Below, one piece after another: positions 1 through 11,500 of a DNA stretch of 64,000 bases. Source of the DNA: Diacronema lutheri (lineage: Eukaryota; Haptophyta; Pavlovophyceae; Pavlovales; Pavlovaceae); contig JAGTXO010000037.1 in assembly GCA_019448385.1 (NCBI GenBank), positions 310,001 to 374,000 on the forward strand. The letters are read 5' to 3'. The number at the start of each line of letters is the position of its first letter. The stretch's first letter is position 1. Under the pieces are notes generated by a model. The model did no database searches. It was not told where the DNA came from and saw nothing but the letters and a program-made list of their open reading frames with translations. A program made the position numbers and the translations under genes.

Positions 1-164
1 GTCGCCGAGCGGTGCACGAACCAGTAGCCGGTGGACGCGAACAGGAGGCACGACCACGCGAGGAGGAAGCCGGTGGACGAGGTGACGAGCGCGACCGAGA
101 TCGTCGCGGTCAGCTGCGCCGCGAGCGCGAGCGCCGTCGCCGTCGGCAACGGCAGCCACGACAT
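1..164 (-). CDS. N-terminal fragment of a small hydrophobic (membrane) protein, runs off left edge
   Basis: Seen: on the minus strand an ATG at 164-162 opens a frame that stays open to base 1 (54 codons). The peptide begins MSWLPLPTATALALAAQ and then has two hydrophobic stretches separated by a short polar turn, ending near WFVHRS. This looks like a signal anchor plus a second membrane helix. The rest of the gene lies outside the window, so no family can be named. Inference: a membrane protein transcribed leftward, with its promoter between 165 and 259. The stop of the pseudouridine synthase gene on the same strand lies only about 95 bp upstream of this start. Confidence 0.4.
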   Translation of the reverse strand, partial: MSWLPLPTATALALAAQLTATISVALVTSSTGFLLAWSCLLFASTGYWFVHRSA

Positions 165-259
165 TGCCGCCGCCTCCTCCAACGCTGGGGGCCGTTGAAT
201 GAAGGGGGCAGGCGGAGTTTGCCGTCTGAGTCAATTCACTCGCTCAGTTAGAGTCAGCG

Positions 260-1216
260 TCAGACCCCCGGCGCGCCCGGCAGCCAGCCCCCCTCCGCCG
301 CGAGCGGCTCCACGTCGACCGCGTCGGCCAACGCGTCGTCAAAGTCGGCGCACGCCGCCGTCGCGTCGAGCATGCCGCCATCGACGGGCATCGGCTCGAG
401 CCGCAGCCGGTGCGCGTGCAGGAAGAGGCGGTAGCTCTCGCCGTCGCCCGCGTACGAGAGGTCGCCGACGATCGGGTGGCCGATGAGCTGGCAGTGCACG
501 CGCAGCTGGTGCCGCCTGCCCGTGCGCGGCTCGAGCAGCAGCAGCGACGCGTCGCGCCCCTCGTGCGGCCCGTGCAGCGCGAGCCGGCCGTGCCGCAGCA
601 CGCGCAGCGCCGTCTGCGCGGGCTTGCCGCCGTCGGCGGTGGGCAGCGGCTGCTGCAAAAAGGCGTCGCCGCGCACCGCGCCGATGGGCGCGTCGATCCA
701 TGCGTGCGCGCCCGTGCGCACGTGCCCGAAGACGAGCGCGAGGTACTGCTTGCGCGCCTGCCGCCGCTCGAAGAGCCCGCACGCGGCGGACGCGGCCTTG
801 CGCGACTTCGCGGCGAGCAGCAGCCCCGACGTGGCTGCGTCGAGCTGGTGGCAAAAGCGCAGGGTGCCGAGCCCGCGCGCCGCGAGGAAGTCGGCCGCGG
901 TGATCTCGAGCGCAAAGTTGCGCTCGCCGCTCGTGCCGAGGTCGAGCCGCACGTCGAACGGCTTCGAGATGAGCACAAAGGAGGCGTCCTCGTAAGGCAC
1001 GCCGAACTCGAGGCGCAGGAACTGCGGCTGCCGGCGGACGAACTCGGCTTGGTCCGCCGGCGTGAACACGCCGCACGAGACGAGGTAGTCGAGTTGCGCG
1101 CGCCGGCGCGCGTCGCCACTCGCGTCGAGGATCGCCGCGCTCATCGTGCCGAGCGAGCGCGGCGTGGCGAGCGCGGCGGGCGCGGGCGCGGCAGCCAAGG
1201 CTGGCGCGGCGCGCAT
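260..1216 (-). CDS. RluA-family RNA pseudouridine synthase (RPUSD-like)
   Basis: Role (family knowledge): converts specific uridines in rRNA, tRNA or mRNA to pseudouridine. Seen: the catalytic motif appears as HQLDAATSGLLLAAKS, with the nucleophilic Asp, matching the family H-R-L-D-x-x-T-S-G pattern except that Gln replaces Arg. The second signature, RTGRRHQLRVHCQLIGHPIVGD, follows about 120 residues later and ends in the usual GD-x-x-Y segment (GDLSYAGD). There is no S4 domain, so it resembles the stand-alone eukaryotic RPUSD1/RluA-like enzymes. Two in-frame ATGs exist, at 1216 and at 1144. The 24 residues between them are Ala/Pro rich and could be an organelle leader, so either start is possible. 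It is head-to-head with eIF3a, so the two probably share a promoter. Confidence 0.82.
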   Translation of the reverse strand: MRAAPALAAAPAPAALATPRSLGTMSAAILDASGDARRRAQLDYLVSCGVFTPADQAEFVRRQPQFLRLEFGVPYEDASFVLISKPFDVRLDLGTSGERNFALEITAADFLAARGLGTLRFCHQLDAATSGLLLAAKSRKAASAACGLFERRQARKQYLALVFGHVRTGAHAWIDAPIGAVRGDAFLQQPLPTADGGKPAQTALRVLRHGRLALHGPHEGRDASLLLLEPRTGRRHQLRVHCQLIGHPIVGDLSYAGDGESYRLFLHAHRLRLEPMPVDGGMLDATAACADFDDALADAVDVEPLAAEGGWLPGAPGV

Positions 1217-1404
1217 CGGCGCCGCCGCCGCCCAGCCCAGCGCGAGCAGGCGGACGAGCGGCGCGCCGCACGTCGTCGTGCCGCACGTCGCCCTTGGCCG
1301 GCGGCCACCACCCGGACTTGGGTCGCGACCCGTTGAGTCCGGCCGTCCGAGCGTGGCACGCAGCCCCGCAGCGCCTCGGAGCCGCGCCGCGCAGCCGCCG
1401 CAGC
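1217..1404. promoter_or_regulatory. shared 5' region between the pseudouridine synthase and eIF3a genes
   Basis: The starts of two divergent genes, 1216 (minus) and 1405 (plus), are 188 bp apart (260 bp if the 1144 ATG is used). There is no TATA-like sequence; the stretch is almost all G and C. It must hold both 5' untranslated regions and a promoter. The bidirectional role is inferred from layout only. Confidence 0.4.
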
Positions 1405-4400
1405 ATGTCGCACCACTTCGCCAAGCCGGAGAACGCGTTGAAGCGCGCGGAGGAGCTGCTGCACGTCGGTCAGCAGCAGGCCGCGCTCGACTCGCTGCAT
1501 GACGTGCTCTCGTCCAAGCGGCACCGCACGTGGACGCCGGTGATCGAGCAGGTGATCACCAAGTACCTCGACATCTGCATCTCGCTCAAGAAGGGCCGGA
1601 TGGCCAAGGACGGCCTGATCCAGTACCGCATTATCTGCCAGCAGGTCAACGTCGGCTCCCTCGAGGACGTGCTCCGCCATTTGATGGCGAAGGTGGACGC
1701 CGACGCGACCGCCGCGATGGTGGGCGCCGAGGACGTCGCGCAGTCGCTCGTGAGCGACCTGGACGCGGACGAGACGCCGGAGTCGATCCTGCTCTCGGCG
1801 ATGACCGGCGACGACGCCGCTACTCGCTCCGAGCGCGAGGCCGTGACGCCTTGGCTCAAGTTCGTGTGGGAAACATACCGCACCGTCCTCGAGATTCTGC
1901 GCTCGCAGGTCAAGCTCGAGGCGCTCTACGCCGAGACGGCGCAGAAGGCCTTTGCGTTCTGCGTCAAGTACAAGCGCGCCACCGAGATGCGCCGTCTCTG
2001 CGAGCTGCTGCGCAACCATCTCGCCGCGCTCTCAAAGTACCAGCCGCGTGAGGCGGCCGCGGCCGGGCTGCCCGTCGATGGCCTCGGCATGCACCTCGAG
2101 GTGCGGTACGCGCAGCTCAACGCGGCGGCGGACCTCGAGCTGTGGCAGGAGAGCTACCGCACGATTGAGGACATCCACGCGCTCACGCTCGCGCTCAAGA
2201 AGCCGCCCAAGACATCGATGCAGCTGCTGTGCGCGCGAGGCGCGCGCCGGCGCGCGCGCCGCTCACACCGCGCGCCGCTCACACCGCGCGATCGCGCGCA
2301 CCGGCGCGCCGTGTGTCGCGCAGGTATTATCTCAAGCTGTCGCAGGTCTTCTTCGTGTCGGACAAGCTGCTGCTGCACGGCTACTGCCTCGGCCGCCTCG
2401 TCTTCCTCTCGCGCACCAAGAAGGTGCAGCCCGACGCGGCGGAGATGCGCTCCCTCGCGACGGCGGCGCTCCTCGCCGCGCTGGTCGCGCCGCTCTCGCC
2501 GGCGGACGCGGCGGCAGCGCCGGGCTTCGCCGCGCCCGCCGCGCCCACGCTTGATGTGGACCAGGACGCGGAGAAGGCGCGGCGCATCGCCGCCGTGCTC
2601 GGCTTTGGCACGATGCCCTCACGCGACGGCCTCCTGCACGAGCTGCGCGCGCGCGGCGTCCTGGCCGCGGCCGAGCCGAGCGTCGCGGCGCTCGTCGAGC
2701 ATTTGGAGGCGGCGCACGTGCCGATGAGCGTCGCGCGCGAGGCCGAGGCCGTGCTCGCCTCGCTCGACGCCGACGCGCGCTGCCGCGCCTACGGCCCGCA
2801 GCTGCGCCGGACTGTGTGTGTCCGGATGCTGCAGCAGCTCTCGCGCGTCTACACGAGCCTCTCGCTGCGCAAGGCGGTGGCACTGATCCGCGTGCTGCCC
2901 GTGGACGAGACGGAGCTCGTGATGGCGCGCGCCGCCAAGCGCGGCCTCGTCCCGCTCTCGATCGACGCGGCCGCCGGCGTGCTCCGCTTCGGCGCGGGCC
3001 CGCTTGGCCGCGACGCGCGCGCGCGCGGCGCGCTTTCGACGGTCTTTGTCGCGCTCTGCTCGGCGGCCGCGTCGACGGCGCGCGACGCGCTGGGCACGCA
3101 GGCGCTCGCCGATCGCGCCACCGGCGCGCGCTCCGCCGCGCTCGCCAAGCTCGCCGCGGGCGCGACGGGCGAGCATGCGCGCATGCTGCAGCGCAAGCTC
3201 GTGATCGAGCGGCGCAAGGAGGAGCTCGAGCGGCAGGCGCATCGGCAGGACGAGGCGCGGCGCGAGCGGGCGGAGCGCGAGGCGGCGGAGGCGCAGGAGC
3301 AGGAGCGCGCGCGCCTCGCCGCCGAGGCGCGCCGGCGCGAGAGCGAGAAGCTCGAGCGCGAGCGCGCGGAGGAGGAGCACGACTCGAAGCGGAAGCTCGC
3401 CGAGGCCCTCGCCGAGCAGCGCAAGACGCTCAAGAAGGCGATGAAGAAGACGGGCTGGGACGTCGAGACCGACGTGGACAAGCTCGCGTCGATGCCCACG
3501 CAGCTGCTCGTCACCGAGCAGAAGGAGCTGATGGCCGACGAGCGGGAGCAGTTTGAAAAGCGGCTCGAAGCCGTGCGCGCTGCCTGCGCACGCACCGCAC
3601 CGCAGCGTGCGCGTGCGCGCGCGCGCGCGCACGCTGCCGCCGCGGCCCCATGACGCGCGCTTCCGCCCTGCCTCCCTGCCTCGTTCTCTCTGCCTCCCTC
3701 CTTCTCCCCTCTCCCGCGCGGTACGGCGCAGCTGCGCAAGCGCGCAGATTACCTCGAGCGCGCTCGTCGCGAGGCGGAGGCACCATTGCTCCGCACGGCG
3801 CGCGACTTTGCGCTCCGCGCCGACCGCGAGGCGCACGAGCGTGCGAGCGCGCGCTTCGTCGAGGCGGCGGCGGCGCAGCGCGCGCACGCGCTCGCGCAGC
3901 GCGATCGGCTGCACCGCGTCACGACGGACAAGGTGTGCGCCGTGCACGCCGCCCTGGGCGCCGAGCACGCCGCGTGTCTCGTGCACCCCACCGCGCCGCC
4001 CGTGTCGTGCACCCCGCCGCGCCGCGCGCCGCCGAGCCGCCTGTGTCGCCGCCCAACCACCCAACCACCCAACCGCCGTTGTCGCCGCCCGTGCCGCCCA
4101 CGCGCAGGCCGCATTCGAGTCACAGCGATTCGCCGCGCGCCAGGCGATCCACGAGGCCGCGTGCGCCGCGCGCAACGAGGCGCTCGCCGAGGCGCGCGAG
4201 GCGCGGCGCGACGAGCGACGCGACGCGCGCATTCGGCGCAAGGAGGCGGAGGCGGCGGCGCTCGCCGAGGCGGCGGCGCGGCGCGAGGCCGAGCGCGTCA
4301 AGGCCGAGCGCGAGGTGGCGCGGCGCGCGGCGATTGAGGCGGAGCGCGCAAAGCTCGCCGAGATCGAGGAGCGCAAGCGCGCGAAGGAGGTCGAGATCGA

Positions 4401-5463
4401 GCTGCGCGAGCAGGCGCAGCGCCTCGAGGCGAGCGGGCCGACGTGGGCGGACCGCGACGGCGACGACGACGACGGCGAGCTGCCGCAGATGAAAAAGGGC
4501 CCGCCGCCGGCCGCGCCCGCGCCGCCCGCGCCATCCGCCGCGGGCGCGAGCGGGAGCGCGCCAGCACCCGCGGCGGGCGGCGAGAGGCCGGCAGGCGCCG
4601 ATCGCTCGTGGGAGAACCAGCCGCTGCGCGACTCGCGCGCGGGGCTCGGCGGCCCGGCACGCGGCGGCGGCGAGCGCGGCGGCGAGCGCTGGCAGCCGGG
4701 CGGCGCACGCGGCGGCGGGTGCGCGCGCCGCCTCCGCCCCGCGCGCCTCCGCCCCGCGCGCTCGCGCCGCGCGCCGTCTGGTCGCGCGCGTGCTGACGCG
4801 CTCCGCGCCGCGCCACGCGTCGCGTCGCGCCTCTGCGCTGCCCGGCCGCGCAGGGGCGACGACCGTTTCAGCGGACGCGGTGGCGGCGGCGACCGTTTTG
4901 GCAGCCGCGGTGGCGGCGACGACCGTTTCGGCAGCCGCGGTGGCGGCGACGACCGTTTCGGCAGCCGCGGTGGCGGCGACGACCGTTTCGGCAGCCGCGG
5001 TGGCGGCGACGACCGTTTCGGCAGCCGCGGTGGCGGCGACGACCGTTTCAGCGGGCGCGGTGGCGGCGACGACCGTTTCGGCAGCCGCGGTGGCGGCGAC
5101 GACCGTTTCGGCAGCCGCGGTGGCGGCGACGACCGTTTCGGCAGCCGCGGTGGCGGCGACGACCGTTTCGGCAGCCGCGGTGGCGGCGACGACCGTTTCG
5201 GCAGCCGCGGTGGCGGCGACGACCGTTTCGGCAGCCGCGGTGGCGGCGACGACCGTTTTGGCAGCCGCGGTGGCGGCGACGACCGTTTCGGCAGCCGCGG
5301 TGGCGGCGACGACCGTTTCGGCAGCCGCGGTGGCGGCGGCGGCGGCGAACACGTCTCGCGCCTTGACGGCCCGCCGCGCGACGGCCCGCCGCGCGACGGC
5401 CCGCCGCGCGACGGCCCGCCGCGCCCGACGGGTGGTGGCGACTCAAGCGGGCGCTGGCGCTAG
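1405..5463 (+). CDS. EIF3A: eukaryotic translation initiation factor 3 subunit A (eIF3a)
   Basis: Role: the largest eIF3 scaffold subunit, binding the 40S ribosome and recruiting mRNA. Seen: it starts MSHHFAKPENALKRAEELL and shows the typical N-terminal helical repeats (SLHDVLSSKRHRTW, QYRIICQQVNVGSLEDV). The PCI region begins at YYLKLSQVFFVSDKLLLHGY, followed by a long charged coiled coil (KRADYLERARREAE) and a repetitive Arg/Gly/Asp tail. Exons placed: 1405-2228, 2324-3572, 3732-3980, 4108-4718, 4854-5463 (1,180 residues); the end of exon 3 is the least certain. All placed introns are GT-AG and phase-consistent. The ATG at 1405 is chosen because alignable eIF3a sequence starts there; the 37 codons upstream are not eIF3a-like. 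The tail is a 16-copy 10-residue repeat, comparable in period to the Asp/Arg-rich decapeptide repeats of animal eIF3a. Confidence 0.93.
4861..5340 (+). repeat. 30-bp coding minisatellite, 16 copies, in the eIF3a tail
   Basis: Sixteen near-identical 30-bp units run without interruption and encode DDRFGSRGGG. Units 1 and 7 read DDRFSGRGGG and unit 2 starts with Gly. The unit is a multiple of three, so copy-number changes keep the frame. The near-identity suggests recent expansion or homogenisation. Confidence 0.97.
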
Positions 5464-5586
5464 ACGCTGTGGCACTCGCGCCCAATTGCGCGCGCCTCTG
5501 GAGACCCGCCAACGGATGCCCAAACGGCAACACATTGAAAAGTGCACGACACAATCGCGCGCACACGAGGTGCCACGCTGTCACTG

Positions 5587-8500
5587 TCACCCCGTCCAGC
5601 CGCTCGGAGAGCTGCGCGCGACACGTGCGGCGCGCGACGCGGCGGCGGTGGCGTCGAGGCTGCCGAGCGGCCGATCGACAATCAGCGCCGGCTTTGCGGC
5701 CGGCTTGCGCCACGCGAACTCGGCCAGCCGTTCGACGTGCCGCCCGCCCGCTTCATGCTCGTCAAAGAGCGTGCGCAGCTGCCGCCGGCATCGGGCGGCA
5801 GCGCGCGGCGCATCGCGGGCGGCGGGCGCCGGGTCGGAACGCGCACGCACAGCGCGCGGTCGCGCGGTCGCGCGCGCGCGGCTCGGAGGATGGCGGAAAG
5901 CGCGAGGCGCGCCATCGCGCGTACCCGCCTGCCCACCTCCTTTGGATGGCTGCCCGCGTAGGCCGCCGCTTCGCTCGCCCACTTGTTGACGAGCGGCTGG
6001 ACGGTCCTCTCGGCGGTTACGATCCACGACGCGTGCTCGCGCGCATAGAGCTGCAGCTCGGCCCAAAGCGCCGGCCGCTCATCGGCGAGGACGGCGCCGC
6101 GCTCGTGCTCGAGCGACACCGCCTCCTCGACCGTCGCCTTGAGGTGCGCGACCGCGTCGGCCTCATCGAGCAGCCACGCGCTCAGCGCGCGCGTTTCGGC
6201 GAGCACGCGCTCGCGCGCGTCGAGCTCCGCCGCGTCGGCCTTGAGACGCGCCTTCTCGAGGTCGGAGCGCGACGCGCCCTGCGGCGTGCGGTGCGCGTGC
6301 GAGCCCATCTTCCCGCCCACCGCCTTAAGCATCGAGACGAGGACGGGCGAGTCGGCCGGCTCCTCGCGCAGCGCATCGTCAAGCGGTGTGTGCCCAAACT
6401 CGTCCTCGCAGTTGATCTGGATCGCTGCGAGGTGGACGAGAAAGTTGACCGCGTTGACGCGCAGGTTGGATGCCGCAAGGTGCAGCGCCGTCCGGCCGTA
6501 CGCGTCCTGCGCGTTCACGTCGCAGCGGAAGCGCACCAGCCGCTCGAGGTGGGGCATGTCGTTGGCTGCGGCCGCGCGGCAGAGCTCGCCCGCCTTGTTG
6601 ATCGTGCTGCCGAGGTGCGCGGCCGGGCGCAGCTCGAGCAGCAGCGCGGCCGCCGCGTCGTGGTGCGAGCGCACCGCCTCGCGCAGTGGCGTGTAGCCGC
6701 GCTCGTCGACGGCGTTTACGTCCGCGCTCAGCTCGAGCAGCGCGCGTGCGGTGCGCACATTGCCCTCGGCGGCTGCGAGGTGCAGCGCGGTGCGGCCCTC
6801 GGCCGTAGCCTCGTTCACGTCCACACCGTGCGCGGCGATGCGGCGAAGGCGCTCGTCGCCGTCGGGCAGCAGCGCGGCCGCGCCGAGCTGCGCGACCACG
6901 TCGCGCGCCTGCTGCACGCCGCCCAACCGCGCGAGCGCCGCGGCCGCGTCGGCCTTGTCCGCCTCGAGCGCGTCGGCGAGCGGCGTGCGGCCGCGCGAGT
7001 CGCGGCAATTGACGTCGGCGCGCGCGGCGACGAGCAGCTCGACCACGCGCGCCGAGCCGCCGCACGCCGCGAGGTGGAGCGCGCGCCGGCCGTCAAAGTC
7101 GGCGTGGTTGAGCTCGAGCGCGGAGGTGGTGAGCATTTTGCGCACCTTGGGCTCGTCGCCCTTGGCGCACGCGACGCATAGCCGCGTGTGCTGCAGCGTC
7201 AGCCGCTTGCGCTTGGCCGCGTTGAGGATCTGCGCAGGGCGGCGCGCGCGGAGGAGGGAATGGGGGGGGGGGGGGGGGGGGTCCTCGATCGTAAGGGCTG
7301 GCAGTGCGCGGCCGGCATTCCGGCGGCAGCGCGCCCTCACGGTGATCACGGGCGTCTCCGCGTCCGTCGGCGCGAGCGCGCCCATCGAGAACTCGCCGTC
7401 GGACCACCCTCCCTCACTCACGCCGCCGTCCGACCGCGCGTCGCTCCTCGCCTCCGACTTTGAGCGCGCGGAGCGAGCGGTCGCAGGGCCTGCGAGCGTG
7501 CGGGTGAGCGGCGCGCGACGCGCGAGGCGGCGCGCTCAGCGCGCACGCCGGTACGCGCAGCGCGCGCGGCGTGCCGACGCGGGCGGCGGTGGCGTCCGAC
7601 CGTGGAAGTGGCGCATCGCGTTGTCCATCAGCGTGTCCTCCTCGCCGGGGAAGGTCTTGAGCAGCTCAGCGTACGAATGCGCCGAGAGCGCGAAGAGCAG
7701 CGCACCCGAGCCGCGCGAAACGCGCGCCGTCTGCAGGTAGCGCACGCGGTAGACGAAGGGCACCTCGCCGAGCGTGTCGGGCGTCGCGGCGAGCTCGGGT
7801 GCGCGCAGCGCGCCGGCAGCGCCGTCGTCCGCGTCCGCACGCGCGCCGCCGAGCTCGCTCGAGTGCAGCTCGATGGTGCCCGAGGCGATGAAGAGCAGCT
7901 CGAGGCATGCCTCGCCCGCACGGTAGAGCACCGCCTCCGCCTCGACCTCGCGCTCGCGCAGCACGGACGAGAGGCGGTCGAGGAAGGCGGTCGAGCAGCC
8001 ACGCAGCACGGACGCGGCGCCGACGAGGTGTCTGTTGGTGTGCGCGCTCACCTCGACCTGCAGCGACATGGGTAGCCCCGCGTAGATGTCCTCGGACTGC
8101 ACGGCGGAGATGGATGCGTGCTGCAGCCTGCGCGTGAAGTGCTTGCGCAGCCGCACCTTGAGCTCAGGCGGCACCTGTCGGGTTGTTGGGAAGGGAAGGG
8201 GGGGGGGGGGGGGGAAGGGGTAGGCAGATGGAGGCGTGGTGGGATGCTAGGGCGCCCTCTTCTCGCGAAGTGTGGGCAGGCAAGCAAGGTGTGTGTGCGC
8301 GTCCGTTGTGTGCGCGCACCTGTATATGCGCGATATAGCGGAAAACAAGCTGCAGCTGGCCGCGCTTGGCCACCACGCCGTCGTCCTGCTTCATCACCCG
8401 GCCCGAGATGCCGCCCACCGCGTACGCGTAGACGGTGGTGTTGAGGAGCATCATGACGAGGAAGAAGGCAAACTCGGAGAAGTTTGCAGGCAGCTGTGAG

Positions 8501-11500
8501 AGCCCAATCGTCGAGAGCATCGACGAGACGTACAGCGTGGAGACGAGGTAGCCGTCGACGAGCGCCGCCTCGACGGACGTGTACGCCGCCTGCGTCGCGC
8601 CCACGCGGTTCGCCTGGACCTCAAACTCGCGTTGCCACGTGACGCGCAGCTGCTCGCGCGCGAGCTGCGAGTAGCCCATCACGCGCCACGCGCACGCGCA
8701 CGCGTGGCAGCAGAGCGCGATGACGGCCATGTTTGCCGCGAAGCCGCCGAGCAGGTCGTCATCCGCGAGCCTCGCGCGCCATGCGACAAAGGCGTGAAAC
8801 AGGTAGCGCACGTTGAGCAGACGCGTGCAGCGCAGCGCGGTGTGCACCCACAGCGGCGCGCCGAGCGCGAGCGCGAGCAGGTCGTGCGGCCACGAGGCGA
8901 GGAGGTCCAGCGTGAAGTCGGAGGCGAGGTAGTGCGTCCGGATCTGCCGGAGGTCAAAGACCTCGACGGACTGCTCGTTCATGTACGAGGTGCGGAAGCG
9001 GACGAAGATGCGCGCGACGTAGAGCACGTCGGCGGCGATCATCGCGTAGAGCAACCAGCCCATCGCACTCGTCAGCTCGAGGTACGCCAGCTGGATGGGC
9101 AGCGCAAGCGCGTCGAAGACGACGACCCACAGGAAGACCACGTGCACACCGCGGTATGCGCGCCCGTGCAGCGAGAGCGCGCGCCGACAGCAGCCGCCGC
9201 CGCTCGCGCCGCCCACCGCACCCGCACTGACCGCGGCGCAGTCGTGCGCGAGGGCGGCGAGCTGCCGCTTGAGGCCGTCGCCCAGCCCGCCCGGCGTCGT
9301 CGAGAGCGCCGCGAGCGCGCGCCGTCGCGCGGCCAGGTCGGTCGGCGGCGGCGTCGCGCGCAGCTCCGCCGCGCGCGCGCGCAGCCTCTGCAGCAGCAGC
9401 TCCCACGTCGCGCGCCGGCGCGCGTTCGCGGCGTCGCCGCCGACGGCGAGCGCGACGCCGTCGTCGCTCGCCGCGTCGTGCGTGAGGCCATCGTCCGCCT
9501 GCTCGGGCGCCGCGGAGAGGCGGAGCTTGAGCCTGTGCTCGCACCACCGGCTGGCCGCGTCCTGCGTCGTGCCGTCGGGCACGGGCAGCGCATGCGTGAG
9601 GAGGTGCACGAGCGCCGCTGCCGAGACGAGGCCGTTGGACGCCGCGCGTCCCACGTCGAGGCGCAGCGCCACCGCCTCGGCAAGCGCGTCGTACGCCGCC
9701 GCAGCGCCGAGCGCGCCCTCGAGCTCGGCATCGATGAGCGCGGCGGCCGCCGTGGCGGCGGCCGCCTGCGCGCCGCCGGCGCCATCGACGTCGTCCCTCG
9801 CGCCGAGCGGCTGCTGCGCGGACGCGAGCGCGTCCGCGCCGCCGCCTGCGCCACCGTTGAGGCGCAGGCGCGGCGGCGTCAGCTGCGCTGGCGTGGGGGA
9901 CGTCGCGAGCACTTCGGCTGTGTCGTCGTCGTCACTTGCATCGCGCGCGCGCGGCGCTTTGGAGCCGCCGCCGCCATCGTCGTCGTCGTCGTCATCGCCC
10001 GACTTTGCCTGGATCCACGAGATCACACCAACGAAGAAGTGAACGTCCGCCATCGAGCGAGCCTGCAGCGCCGCGTCGTGCGCGCGCGGCGTGGAGAAGG
10101 CGGGGCTGGGCAGGCAGCTTGGCGTCGCGCTGCGCGATGCCGTCGAGACGCCGCCGCTCCCGCCGCCGCTCCCGCCGCCGCCGTCGTCGATCCGCAGGCC
10201 GCCGGGCGCAAATGCGCCGAAGAGCGCAGCGGCCGCGCCATCGTTCGCCGCGCTGCCGCTGCCGCCGCACGCCGCGCGCGGCGCGCCGGAGCCGTCGATG
10301 CGCACGTCTGCGGGCACGCGCGAGTGCCTGTAACCGTCGCAACTGCCGCCGCCGCCCACCCGGCCGCCACCAGCGGCTGGAGCGGCGACGGCGGGCGCTG
10401 GCGGCGCGGCTTTCGAGTCGCTCGAGATGCGCGTCAGTCGATCGCCCATCAGCGCCATGCCCTCGCCACCGCCGCCACCGCCACCGCCGCCGCCTCCGCC
10501 CTCGTCGCCCTCGCCGCCGCCCGGCAGCTCGCGCGTGGGTGGCACGCCTGGCAAAGCCGACCCGTCGCCCGAGCTCGTGTGGCCGACCGGCGGGGAGCTC
10601 GCGAGCGCGCCCGCTGCGCCGCTCGCGCACGACGATGCGAAGTCGATCTCGCGCGAGCTGCCGCTGCCGTGCGCGCTGCCGAGTGCCGCCGAGTCGAACG
10701 AGCGCGCAAAGGCGTGCGGCGCGCCGAGCGCGCGCGCGGCGTCGCACGCCGTTGCGAGCGAAGAGGCAGAGCAGCCTCGAATCATTCCGCCGCGCTCCGC
10801 TTGCTCGGCGCCGTCGGCCGCGCTCGCGGCCGCGGCGATCTGCGCGAGCGCGCAGCTCGAGCCTTGCACGTGCTGCGCGAGGACCTCTGCCCTGCCGCCG
10901 GTGGTCCGCTCGAGAGCCATCGACGCGAACGCGAGCGAGGCGGAGGCGAGGTGGCGCACAAGCGAGCGGATCTCCTCCGAGCCGAGCTCGCCCAGGCTGC
11001 CGGGCAGCAATCTCACGTCGGACAGCTTCACTCTGCCCGCCTTCTTGCGATCGAAGAGCGCGAAGAGAGACGACAGGATCTGCGCCACGTCGCACACCGC
11101 CGCCACCAGCTCGGCGCGCTCGCGCGCGGACGGCACGTCGCCGGCGGACGGCAGCGGCAGGCACCCGCTCGCGCCGCCGCTCGAGCCCAGTCCGGCAGAG
11201 GCGCACGGCGCGCCCGCGGCCGCGCCCGCACTGAAGCCGCCGCCCGCCGCCGCCGCCGCTTCGCGCGAGGGCGACGCGGGCTCGATGCGGACGGTGGCCG
11301 AGGAGCCGCGCGGCTTGCGCACGAAGGCGGCGGAGCGTCCGACCCAGTTCTTAGCGCGCGAGAGGACGAGAGCCTTGGCAGCAATTGCACCCGCCGCCTC
11401 GGCCACCGCCGCGCCCGGGATGGACTGGCGGCGCGGCTGCGCGCCCAAAGTGTCCGCGTCGGGTGCGCCCGCGGTCTCGGACGCGGCGGCGGCGGTGGCG

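Noticed and set aside
4120-5352. 410-codon minus-strand frame rich in AAETVVAAT repeats
   Set aside because: Produced by reading the 30-bp eIF3a array on the other strand; no independent evidence.
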